Origin: Chrysochromulina tobinii
Taxonomy: Eukaryota; Haptophyta; Prymnesiales; Chrysochromulinaceae
Assembly: GCA_001275005.1 (NCBI GenBank)
Contig: JWZX01001729.1
Coordinates: 1-21,708 of the forward strand
Reading direction: 5' to 3'
DNA: 21,708 nucleotides
Part shown: one piece after another, positions 8,459 to 17,423 of the stretch
Position numbering within the stretch: the first letter of the stretch is position 1
How the letters are laid out: each line of letters opens with the position of its first letter
Notes under the pieces: generated by a model
What the model was told of the DNA's origin: nothing
The model's input: the letters and a program-made list of their open reading frames with translations, nothing else
Database searches by the model: none
Position numbers and translations under genes: made by a program

Positions 8459-11400
8459 TCATGCCAGATCCATGCCTGCCGTCTCGGGCAGTGCCAGAGC
8501 AAGACAGCCGGCGAGCACGTGGGCGGTGCCAATCCCAGATGCAACCATCCATCGTGGCAGGGGCGCATAGACAAGTGCAGCGGCTGGCACCGAGCCGATG
8601 ACGTTGAAGAGGAATGCGGTGTTGGCGCCAAAGCCACGATATTTGGTGGGGTACTGCTCCGGTGCGGCAACCCACATTGCCGAGCTGGCGGCGGCAAGGA
8701 GCATGCGGCTCAGGCACGAGACGGCGATGACCCCATTCGCTCCGAGGAGAGCTCCTTGCGCCATGAGAGCAGTCAGCAGTCCGCAGCTGATGTAGCCAAG
8801 GCTTTGGACGCCGCGCCGGCCGCCCAGTAGCCCAAAAGGACCTCGGGGCCGATCAATGACGAATTGCACAAGGAATAACCCGGGAATCTCGGAGGCCACC
8901 ACCAGAATTTGCGCCGTGTAGTCGAAGGAGCAGCTGCCGTTCTCGAGCCACGGATTGAGGCCGTCATCAGCGGTCGACAGCACGGGGGCTTGCCCGACTG
9001 AGCTGGTCACCGAGGTCGCAAAGAAGATGAGGCCTGTCCATCCGAACCCCGCGATTGCCCACAACGCCCAATGCAGCAGCGCTCGCGATCGAAGCTCGTG
9101 CGAGGACATGAGCGAGCAGCTCTCCACATGCGCAACGGCACGAGTGACGAGCGGAGATGGCGGAGATGGCATGGCTGGGGTGGGTCTGCTGCTGTGGGCG
9201 TAGGTCTGCTTTGATGTGGGGCTACTCTCACCCGCTGAGCCGCTCTCGAGGCTATTTGCAGAGTGAACACTGGCGAGCGAGCTTGCCGATGGAAAGCTGG
9301 CAAGGCTGTCGCCAATGCAGCTGTCGCCAGTGTGCGACGCCGCCGCGGAGGAGGCCAGGCTGGTCTTGGTACCGTCGGTGCCTCGACTACCCTTGGGGAA
9401 AGCAGGTGGTTCATAGCCGCCGGGCGATTGCGAGCACCTAGGTTCGGGCAGCCGGACGCCGTTTGCATCGGCGATGCTACGGAGCACGGCAACGGCGGAG
9501 TTCTGCCTGCCGCTGTGCATGAGCCAGTGGGGACTCTCTACGAGAATGGGTGCCGCAAGCAACGTGAGCACGAGGGGCACGCTGCTTATGGCGACGAGGA
9601 GACGCCAGCCTTCGGCATTCATCGTCTCGACAGACCAGGCGGCTGTGAGGGCGACCACGATGCTGCCGATGGACCACATCCAGTTGGAAGCATTGAGCAC
9701 CGAGCCTCGCACGCCGGGCGGCGACAGCTCAGCGAGCAGGTCGAAGGGCACCATGGTTCCTCCGAGCCCTAGGCCCGCCAGGCCCTGCCACACGCACAGC
9801 CACTCAAAGCTCGGGGCGGAGATTGAGCCGAGATTGGCACAGACCATCAGCGCCAGCGAGAGGATCGTAGCAGGCTTGCGCCCGACAGCGTCGGCAAGGT
9901 AGCCAAAGCATGGCGTCGCAGCCGCCGAGGCGCTGAAGACAATCAGGGAGATTCTACTCGCCTGCCCAGATGGCACTGCAAAGCTCTTGGCCGCACAGGG
10001 CTGCAGAAAGCTCATGACGTTCGTCTGGAGCGATTGCGCCATCGAGGCGAAACAGAGCACAGGCAGCGTGAATAAGTGGAAGCGCCCGAGGCCGATGTGC
10101 TCGAGCGCCTTGTCCACCTTGGTCCCGGCAAGCGAGGAACCTCGCGAGTGCGAGCGGCGCGACATAGCCTTCGAGAGGCCGGAAGAGACGCCGTCTTGAG
10201 CGGCGTCCGACCTCGTCGAGGAGCTGTATGGCTCGTGGTGGTTACGCGTCGAGGTGCTGTATGGCTCGTGGTGGTTACGCGGAGAGTGCCACCACGCCGA
10301 GATCCCCTCTGGACGCAGCACAACCTCTTCCCCACTGGGCCTGCGCCTTGTGCCGGCCGCATGCACATGGGCGAGGAGCGCGAGGAGGTCATCGATGGCC
10401 TCGTCACTCTCGAGAGGCGCCGTGATGGGCACACTCCGGGCCTTAGGAAGCAAGGGCGAGAGCGCGTGCATCGCGCCGCCTTCGTGGTCCACATGAGGCA
10501 ACTCGCCAATGTACGGGCGGGCGCTCGGTGAGGGCGTCTGTGGGCCGAGGTCGAGCTTGTATCGGTACCCTGGGGACAGGCGTAGCAGCGCCGCCAAGCA
10601 ACAGACGGCTCCAAAGGCGGCGCATGCGAAGGCGACGACCGTGCCGAAGCTGTCGAAGCCATTATCGGGCGTCCACTCACATTTGCACGTGTCGTTGGCG
10701 TGCGTGGAGGGATCTCCCCCGCCGCTGCAGTACGTGGCGAGGTCCCTTCCCGTGCACAGCAGGTCGACGGCGAGGAGGTCATAGAGCCAGCCACCGGTGA
10801 GCGGGCCGAGCGCCCAACCCAGCGCGTACGCCGCATTCCACATCGCCGAGATGGTGGCGAGTGCGGCCTCATCGCTTGATCCAAAGCCAACCATGAGATC
10901 GGGGTACACGGCGTTGTTTGAGAGTGCAGAGCCGAGGCCTTTGAGTCCCATCCCCAGCACCACACTCCAGAACGAGTCGGCGAGCCTCCGCGCACCTGAT
11001 GAGGGACGCAATCAGACGTCATCAGAGGTCATCAGTAGAGTCGGCGAGCCTCCGCGCACCTGACATAAGCGGCAGACTGATGAGGGACGCAATCAGAGGC
11101 AATCCGATGGTGATCAGTGGGCCAACCGACGCGCACCCGGCACGCCGAGCGGCGCGAGCAGTGCGAACGAGAGTGCGAGCACAAGGAAGCCGCTTCCCGT
11201 CGTCAGCTTGAAGAGGAAACCATTGCCTGGAAATCGATCGACGAGCCAACCAATGGGCACCGAGACGAGGACGTATACAAACGACGAGCCGAGGAAGAAG
11301 GTCGAGATGACCGTTGCTGAGAAGCGGAAGAGAGGCCAATCAGAGGCACTCAGAGGTCATCAGAGGCGATTACAGAGGCAATCACGGAGGCGACTCAGCC

Positions 11401-12298
11401 ACCTGAGAAGCGGAAGGGAGGGCCAGAGAGCCGGTACGGCAGGGTCGGGTCTAGCGTGGCCACCGCGGTGCCGGAGAGTGCGACCGCCATCAGGTTGAGT
11501 ATGACGGAAGGCGAGAGCACCTGATGAGGGAGGCAGTCGGATGCGGTCGGGAACGCAATCACAGAGGTACTCAGGGAGATGGTGCATGCATCTGGCGCCA
11601 CGCACCGCAAGGAAGAGGGAGGCGGAGGAGACACAGCCGCCGCTAGGCCCATCAACTCCCAACCGCTGGTTGGGCAGCCACCGGTGGATGGAGAGGGCAA
11701 GGAGCACGCCGAAGAGCGCTGTGATCAGAAAGGGCATGCGGAAGCGCCATTCGGCGCCCCAGGCGGCGGGCGTCATGTCGAACATCAAGCCGCCTACTAA
11801 GGGGCCAACCATGCAGCCGATGCCGCACACGGAGCCCACGCCGGCCATGACAGCACCGAGCCGGTCTTGGAAGCGCGTCGTGAGCAGGATGATGCAGGCG
11901 GTCTCGGCCAGTGCGCCAAAGAGCCCGTTCAGAAAGTAGGTCACCATGAAGAGAGTGCCAAGCTGCTCGGGCGACGACGACGACACGACGTCGGGCGTCA
12001 CGCCGAACGCGACCGTGAGCAGCGATCCCAGCAAGAGGCCGCCGGTGATGACGGTGCGAGTGCCGACAGCAGCGATCACGCGCGGAGCAAAGAAGGACGC
12101 AAGCGCCATGCCGAATGGGTAGGCGGCAAAGATGGCTCCATTGAAAGTCGGCGAGATCCTCCACTGTGTTGCAAGTGGCGAGAAGAACGCGGAGAGGGAG
12201 GTCGCGTTGATGTAGCGAGAGATGAGCACGATGTAGGATATGGCGAGCAGTGCTCGACGCGAGATTCGGCTCGTATCGGAAGTCCCCTTGCTAATCAT
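8459..12298 (-). CDS. Dual MFS transporter fusion (SLC18B1-like plus SVOP-like)
   Basis: Four exons on the minus strand: 12298-11606, 11520-11403, 11316-11137 and 10995-8459, giving 1175 residues from the ATG at 12296-12298. Residues 1 to about 478 form a complete MFS unit resembling vesicular-amine-transporter-like SLC18B1: PTFNGAIFAAYPFGMALAS early, LDPTLPYRL opening the second half, then WNAAYALGWALGPLTGG. A polar linker of about 160 residues, with a duplicated RNHHEPYSxST, leads to VDKALEHIGLGRFHLF, the start of a second MFS unit of the SV2/SVOP/SLC22 kind. This has GYLADAVGRKP (motif A), ESPHWLMHSGR, a long Ser-rich loop in mid-protein, PEQYPTKYRGFG and LPETAGMD at the end. Exon 4 alone spans the end of unit 1, the linker and all of unit 2, so the fusion is seen in continuous sequence. 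Substrate unknown. The gene is head-to-head with the hydrolase gene. Confidence 0.85.
10222..10281 (-). repeat. 30-bp coding duplication in transporter linker
   Basis: Two copies of gctgtatggctcgtggtggt plus flanking bases encode RNHHEPYSTST and RNHHEPYSSST. A tandem duplication in the disordered linker between the two MFS units. Confidence 0.8.
10996..11136 (-). other. Transporter intron 3 (phase 1, 141 bp), with internal copy of exon 4 edge
   Basis: Read on the minus strand: donor CCGG|GTGCGCG, acceptor CCCTCATCAG|GTGCGCG. The first seven intron bases equal the first seven of exon 4. A 26-bp piece spanning the acceptor and start of exon 4 (10974-10999) is repeated inside the intron at 11038-11063, and ctgatgagggacgcaatcag occurs at 10996-11015 and 11077-11096. 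Confidence 0.8.
11317..11402 (-). other. Transporter intron 2 (phase 1, 86 bp)
   Basis: Donor CTCAG|GTGGCT, acceptor CTTCTCAG|CAACGG on the minus strand. The interior repeats gcctctgattg-like units four to five times. The last 14 bases of the upstream exon (plus strand 11403-11416) are repeated as the last 14 bases of the intron (11317-11330). Splicing gives FRFS-ATVIS, continuing an MFS helix. Confidence 0.8.
11521..11605 (-). other. Transporter intron 1 (phase 0, 85 bp), CTCATCAG type
   Basis: Donor CTTGCG|GTGCGT, acceptor CCCTCATCAG|GTGCTC on the minus strand. The first four bases match the next exon. Joining gives LFLA-VLSPSVILNLMAV, the correct entry into the second half of MFS unit 1. 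Confidence 0.75.
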
Positions 12299-12578
12299 CG
12301 GCCGCTAGAGGTACCACGCAGGAGCGGCCTACTCGCACGCGTGAAGGCCAGGCCTCTCCATGAATCCAGGTGACATTCACACCGAGATCCAGCCACTTCT
12401 TCTCATTGTGAATGGTGGCTACAACGCCGAGCGTGAGAGCCCGCGCCGGGGAGTCGGTCCGGCGACCGCGCCGGGAAGACACCCCTGTGGGGAAAACGGG
12501 GAGGATGCGCGAGATCTCGAGGGACCTGTCGGGACCCAGCCCCTTTATGCGCGTCGGGCCGCAGCCGCAGCCAAAAAG
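12299..12578. promoter_or_regulatory. Shared upstream region of divergent transporter and hydrolase genes
   Basis: 280 bp separate the two ATGs. The region must hold both promoters or a bidirectional one. cccctttatgcg at about 12540 is a weak TATA-like element 35 bp before the hydrolase ATG. The hydrolase frame is open back to an ATG at 12360, but that would leave only 61 bp between the genes. Confidence 0.4.
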
Positions 12579-15469
12579 ATGCGCGCCGCTGAACGTGAGC
12601 GCTCTTTGCTCCCTCACATCGCGTCACGCTATCAAGCTCCGAGCCTCGGACATGGCGTTACGACCAGTGCCGATGGCGATGGCGATGACGCGACGCCGTA
12701 CAGCAGCATGGATTCCTCCTTGCCTGCCCCGGTTCGCAAGGGGACGTGTGCCGGCCTCCTTTTCTGCGCGACGATGCTCAGTTCCTTACTGATGCTGCTT
12801 CGGTCCGATGGTTTCGCGACCGACTTGCAAGAAAGTACTTCGTTCACTAGTGCTCCGGGATGGACGGCATCAATCTACGGCCCAGGCCCCGGCGACTGGC
12901 TCTATGAGGACGATGCGCAAGCGCGGGGCCCCGAGGCGCTAGGGTTCGCGACGGCCGCGCGTCATATTGCAGCGGCTCTACCCCACCGCTTCTGTTTCCT
13001 CGTCGTCCGCGATGGAGAGCTCATCCATGAGAGCTACCCCGACGCACGGCATACGGCACAGAGCATGCATCGGACGCAGTCGCTCGGCAAGACGATCATC
13101 GCGAGCCTCTTCGGCGTGGCCGTGCAGCAAGGGCTGCTCGACATCGACGTGCCGCTATGGAGCTACGGAGTGCAGACGAATCTGGAGCTGTGGAACCGAA
13201 CAGGGATCAATTACTGGCCGCTCGTCACCACGCGCCACCTGCTCTCGATGAGCTCGGGCTTCGGTCGCGCGCCGCCTGGGACGGTGTTCACGTACGACAG
13301 CGAGGAGTACACGCAGCACCTCTCGTTTCTGCTCGAGGCCATCACGGGCGGCGAGGCGCCCATTGCGTGGGCCACACGCAATTACGCGATCCCCCTCGGC
13401 GTCCCAGAGCTCTTTTTGTATGATGGACTGGTGTATGATATCGGCGGGAACATCTCCGCGGGCGGCGGGCAAATGGTCAGCTGCCGCGACGTGGCACGCG
13501 TGGGTGCTCTCATCGTGCAGCGTGGCGTGTGGCGCAATGCGCAGGGCGAAGCCTACCAAATGATGCCAGAATGGTACACGAGCTGCTCGCACCTTTTGAT
13601 GGGCACTGATTGCCACTGATGGTCACTGATGGCATGCGACTGATGACGTGCCTCTGATGGTCACCAATTTTCTTTGAATGCGATTGAGTTGTGATAGATG
13701 CCTCGCTCATCAGGTATGCAAGGGCGATGCTCGCCCCCTCGTTCCCGGACATGGCGCCTGCGTACGGCTTCTTCATCTGGCTGAACACGAACATGGCAGA
13801 CTACCGCAGCTCAGCCTCCGCTGCCTATGGAACAGAATTTTCGGGCTCGGGCTGTTGCGCTCCACGCTGGGGCACGAGCTTCCAGTGCGATGCCGCCTCG
13901 CTGCTCCGCTATGCTGGGCAGTGGCCGTACTGCTCCATTGATGCTTCGCAGCTCGACGGCGGCTCTGCAACGCGCACAGCGACGTGCGGGAACTGCTGCA
14001 GCGCCCGAGAGCTACCCACTGGCGGCAGCTCGTGGCGACGTACCCCCCCGTGCTCGCTGCGGATCCCGGCGTATGAGGATTCCGTCAAGCACTGCGATGA
14101 GGGTTCGTCCATTGGCTTCCGAATGCGCTTCTCGGGTGGCTTCATTGAGACCTCGATGACGGCTGATGAGACGCCGCCAGACTATCCACACGTGCGAGCT
14201 CCGGACGATCTCGCCTTGGCGATTGGACAGTTCACGCAAGTGATGTTATTGGTGCCCTCGCTCAAGCTGACGGTGAGTCTGATTGTGTCTGATGGCGTCT
14301 GATGGCATGCTCATGGCGTCTGATGGCATGCTCATGGCGTCTGATGGCATGCGCATGGGGTCGGATTGCCTCCTCATCAGGTGATTAGCTTTGGCTTCTC
14401 GTCGATGATGTCCGCATCGTGTTGGCACGGCTCCAATGACGGCGCGGTGGCGGCCCTCATTTGGAACTTAATTTCGCCCGTCATCACGGCCGTGGACAAC
14501 GGTACCGTTACGAGTACCGGTACGAGTGCCGGCATGACAGCGCCGGATGGGTTCAGGAGGTCCACCACGTCTTGCAGAGCTCCTGGCTGTGGTCCCAGTG
14601 CGTTCTCGTCAGCGCCCAAGCCAACGCCGGATCCCAAACCCGATCAAATGCCCGATCCAGAGCCCGATCAACCACCCGATCAAAAGCCAGATCACGATCC
14701 TAAGCCGTCGCCAGCGCCGCCAAAGCCGCAGTCCTCGAAGCCGTCGCCAGCGCCGCCAAAGCCGCAGTCCTCGCCGCCAGAGCCGATGCAGTTGACGGCG
14801 CGCGCGGCCACACGGACGACGCTTACGCTCAATACGACGCTTCCGCTCAAGACGACGCTTCCGCTCAAGACGACGCTTCCGGCACCGGCCATAGCAGGCT
14901 CGTGCTTGTGCGACTGTCCGGCAGGCGACGGCGGTGGCTTCGGGGTGTGCGTCGACATCCCACGAGACGACGCACCGACCCAGCTCGATGCTAACAGCTG
15001 CTCCAACCTGCGCCGAGGCTCGCCTGTGCAGCTCTTCCTGGAGACAGCGGCGCCAAGGTATTGCCCCGACCTCGCGTTCACCTTTGAATGTGACCCGGCC
15101 GTCGACGTGCGCCCGGGGGCGATCTGCGCCGAGGCGAACCAGGCGTTCCTCGGTCCCAAAGGAGAGGCGCCCCTGTGCCAGTCCCTCTCGCCGTGCGCCA
15201 ACGTACAAGGGATGGACTCGCCCAGCTATTCGGTCGAGACCTGCACGTGCCCCGTCAACCCACGCTTTGCTCCGTGCCTCTTCCAACGCAAGCCGTGCGA
15301 CTACACGAGCTACTACCCGCCGACTGCGGTCCCCATGCCGCCGCCGCCTTTTCTCTTCTCCTTCCCCTCTCCCTCCCATACCCCTTCACATTCTCATTAT
15401 CCCCTCCTTCCCGGCCGCTCCACCTTCTCTGCGTCGCGTCCCCTTTCTCTTCCAACGGTGCCGCCTTAA
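12579..15469 (+). CDS. Membrane-anchored serine hydrolase, beta-lactamase fold, with Cys-rich additions
   Basis: Three exons, 12579-13573, 13714-14272 and 14381-15469, give 880 residues. I prefer the ATG at 12579 (context aaaaagATGc); an in-frame ATG at 12360 is possible. A hydrophobic anchor lies at about 55-75 after a short polar N-terminus. The beta-lactamase/esterase core shows RTQSLGK with the SxxK pair Ser168-Lys171, then TRHLLSMSSGFG, PPGTVFTYDS (Tyr239; YDS where the family usually has YxN), and GGGQMVSCRDVARVGALIVQRGVW. Splicing restores EWYARAMLAPSFP and YGFFIWL, usual for the family. A Cys-rich insertion of about 100 residues separates this from the final core strand region (LALAIGQFTQVMLLVPSLKLTVISFG). 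Then come a Pro/Lys/Asp linker with PDQ and KPSPAPPKPQSS repeats and a C-terminal domain with about 16 Cys. Probably extracellular or luminal; substrate unknown. The last 40 residues are low-complexity and may be wrongly included. Confidence 0.8.
13574..13713 (+). other. Hydrolase intron 1 (phase 2, 140 bp), CTGATGG-repeat type
   Basis: Donor GAATG|GTACAC, acceptor CGCTCATCAG|GTATGC. The 5' half carries five copies of ctgatgg/ctgattg/ctgatga, mostly at 10-15 bp spacing. GTA starts both the intron and the next exon. The spliced product W-YARAM fits the beta-lactamase family; the unspliced frame stops at 13617-13619. Confidence 0.8.
14273..14380 (+). other. Hydrolase intron 2 (phase 0, 108 bp), CTGATGG satellite type
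   Basis: Donor GACG|GTGAGT, acceptor CCTCATCAG|GTGATT. The interior is almost all repeat: tctgatggcatgctcatggc recurs with a period of about 21 bp, giving four CTGATGG copies plus one CTGATTG. GTGA starts both intron and next exon. Confidence 0.85.
14620..14772 (+). repeat. Coding repeats of Pro/Lys/Asp linker
   Basis: Repeated ccagatc/ccgatca units (PKPDQ, PDPEPDQ, PDQKPD) are followed by two exact 36-bp copies encoding KPSPAPPKPQSS. Further downstream (14821-14880) a ccgctcaagacgacgctt repeat encodes TTLPLK. A flexible linker between the hydrolase and the Cys-rich domain. Confidence 0.75.
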
Positions 15470-15476
15470 GTGCCGC

Positions 15477-15713
15477 CCAAGTCATCTAGTATAAGTAAGT
15501 AAGTAAGTAAGTAAAACACGCCAACAGGCAGCGTACACGTGGCGCATCACGAGGGGGATACCCAGGCATACAGAGCGTGTACGGTGTTCAGCAGTCGAAT
15601 GTTGGTGCTGATGAAAGTCATCAGTCAACGCTCGCCCGCGGCTCAAGAGCTGTGGTGTCTCCACATTCGAATGGGGGGCGGGGGCGCACGGTCGCGCAGC
15701 CAAGTCATCTAGT
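15477..15713 (-). mobile_element. Candidate short retroposon (SINE-like) with 14-bp direct repeats
   Basis: The 14-mer ccaagtcatctagt occurs exactly at 15477-15490 and 15700-15713. It encloses 209 bp (15491-15699) that starts on the plus strand with a TAAG run (15492-15514). Read on the minus strand, the body ends in a CTTA tetranucleotide tail directly against the direct repeat, the layout of a short non-autonomous retroposon with target-site duplication. No ORF of note and no clear pol III A/B box pair, although cattcgaat recalls a B-box core. It sits 7 bp after the hydrolase stop codon. Confidence 0.5.
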
Positions 15714-15781
15714 TTTCATCAAACATTCCTATCGAATGGAGATAATCTCGGAGGGGGAAATTCCTCATTCGAGTTATTATG

Positions 15782-15788
15782 TTATATA
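15782..15788 (+). promoter_or_regulatory. TATA-like element upstream of SET gene
   Basis: ttatata, about 80 bp before the ATG at 15868, in a locally AT-rich stretch. Confidence 0.3.
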
Positions 15789-15867
15789 GCATAGCGCATG
15801 CATCGATTGTTTTGAAAATACCTATGCTGGGGTTAATTATCGAGATTGGTGGAGTTTTGTTGTGGAA

Positions 15868-17089
15868 ATGTTTGAGGCGACGCTGCTCGATGCGGTGAAG
15901 CTGATAAGGCTCGAGTCTCCCGATGCGACCGCCAAGGAGGTTCATGCCAGGCTAATCGCCGAAGGCCTCAACGTGGAGCTCGGGCAGGTGAAAAAGGTGG
16001 CCCGGCAGGTGACGAAGTGCGCAGCCGAGGGACCGACGGCCACGCCGCTAAAGGTACCGCCGTCGGCGCCAGCTTCCGCGGCGATACGGTGCTTGCGTTT
16101 GCACGGTCTACCACCCGAGCTCGCCCACCTGAACGGCGAACACGCTGTCGTGAGCGAGGCGTGCACGGAAGCGGAGTCGGCGACGCTGCTCAGTGCTGAG
16201 TGCGCCAAGGTGGTGACGCTGCTCAGCAAGTGCTCCGTTACGGTGCCGCTCGCGTGCATGGAGCTCACAGACGCGCCAGCCGACGTCCTCTTCTCCAACA
16301 ACGAGTTCGCCGTCGTCAAGACGCCCGGACGTGGCCTTGGGATGCGTGCGCAACGGGCGCTCAAGAAGCATGAGCTCGTGCTGCGTGAGAATCCGCTGAG
16401 CGGCTCGATCAACATCGGGCGATCAACATCGACGATGGGCGCGTCCGATGCCGTCCTCTGGCAGTTGCTGCAGCAGCTCGAGCCGTTTTCGGCGCTCGAT
16501 CACTTCCCGCCCGCGGCAGTCGCGATCCTCGAACAGGTACTCGCGCGCGTCGCGCAACTCGACTACGATCAGCTGCCGCCCGCCAAGCAGCAGCGATGGA
16601 TGGCGCTGCACGATACGTTCTCGCCACCCGAGGGGCCCAAACAGCCGTCGCAGGTGGGACGTGCCGCGGTGTCCCCTTCGAGTGCCCTTCGAGTGCCCTT
16701 GTGAGTACTCGTTCTTCTCCGATGGCCTCTGATTGCGACTGCCGGTCCGCCGAGCATCTCGCCGTGCATCTCGCCGTGATCTCCGCGATCTCGCCGAGCA
16801 TCTCGCCGTGCAGATCTTCAGGACGAATGCGTACAACCACGACGAGACCAGCGGCGGCCGCTTGTATGAATTACTCAGCCGCGCGAATCACTCGTGCGTG
16901 CCCAACCTTGAGCGCACCTTTGTGGGCGAGACGGTCGTGGTGACGGCGCGGCGCAAGGTGGCAAAGGGGGGCGAGCTCTTCACGTCCTACCTCGACCAGG
17001 ACGCCGACCAGTCTACAGAGGAGCGGCGCGCGATGCTCAAGGCCAAGTACAACTTCGTGTGCGAGTGCGAGCGTTGCGGGCCCGCGTGA
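15868..17089 (+). CDS. SET-domain protein (probable lysine methyltransferase)
   Basis: Two exons, 15868-16653 and 16814-17089, give 353 residues from the ATG at 15868. Residues 1-50 look like a small helical domain. The SET domain is split: the N-terminal part has VVKTPGRGLGMRAQRALKKHELVLREN (about 150-176). A helical insert follows (175-255, LDHFPPAAVAILEQVLARVAQLDYD), as in SMYD-like proteins. Exon 2 carries RTNAY, the diagnostic RANHSCVPN (285-293), GGELFTSYLD and a post-SET-like CECERC at the end. The family transfers methyl groups from S-adenosylmethionine to lysine in histones or other proteins. The NHSCxPN and GE-x-x-x-x-Y elements are intact, so activity is likely. The SMYD MYND zinc finger is not visible. 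The protein ends soon after the post-SET cysteines. Confidence 0.85.
16654..16813 (+). other. Intron of SET gene (phase 0, 160 bp), tandem repeats up to acceptor
   Basis: Donor TCGCAG|GTGGGA, acceptor GCCGTGCAG|ATCTTC. The 3' third repeats catctcgccgtg (three full copies, the last overlapping the acceptor) plus partial gatctc/gccgagc units; upstream are ccttcgagtgc repeats and gatggcctctgattgcga, a CTGAT-type element. Joining restores the SET core. Confidence 0.75.
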
Positions 17090-17423
17090 CGCTCTCAGCT
17101 CAAGCGATCACCAGCGCCGGTGGGTCTTGTCCCGGCCCTCCTGGTGTACCCCCCTGTGTCTTTTACTGGCTCGGCTACATGTATCATCCGAACCGACGTG
17201 CATCTCAACACAGCAAAAGCAATCAAGGATTGCCAACTTGGCGGCCCGTCCACAAAAGACTTGGAATATACAGCCTGATTCGCCCCCAAAGTTCGCTGAT
17301 TTAGTAACCCTCCACTCAAAGTCCGCAAATAAAAAGTCCTCACCCTTGAGTGTCCTGCAACGCGCCATTGCGCGTTGAGTGAGTGCCTCTCACCTCATCG
17401 GAATACCTACGGAGGGCCGCCTC
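17090..17423. other. Intergenic region, 334 bp
   Basis: 3' region of the SET gene and 5' region of the first family copy. AATAAA occurs at 17328-17333, but this signal is not reliably used in many algal groups. The part from 17380 on belongs to the duplicated unit. No other structure seen. Confidence 0.4.

Larger units (their letters stand above)
15470..15867. other. Intergenic region, 398 bp
   Basis: The first part is occupied by the retroposon-like insertion (15477-15713). The rest (15714-15867) is distinctly AT-rich compared with the genes and contains ttatata at 15782-15788, probably the promoter of the SET gene. Confidence 0.55.

Noticed and set aside
12360-12578. N-terminal extension of the hydrolase from the ATG at 12360
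   Set aside because: It would leave only 61 bp to the divergent gene and adds low-complexity sequence; kept as an alternative only.
15491-15699. tRNA-derived SINE with A and B boxes
   Set aside because: Only a weak B-box-like cattcgaat is present and no correctly spaced A box; kept as an unclassified retroposon candidate.
17328-17333. AATAAA polyadenylation signal after the SET gene
   Set aside because: A single hexamer; its use in this lineage is uncertain and there is no supporting downstream element.
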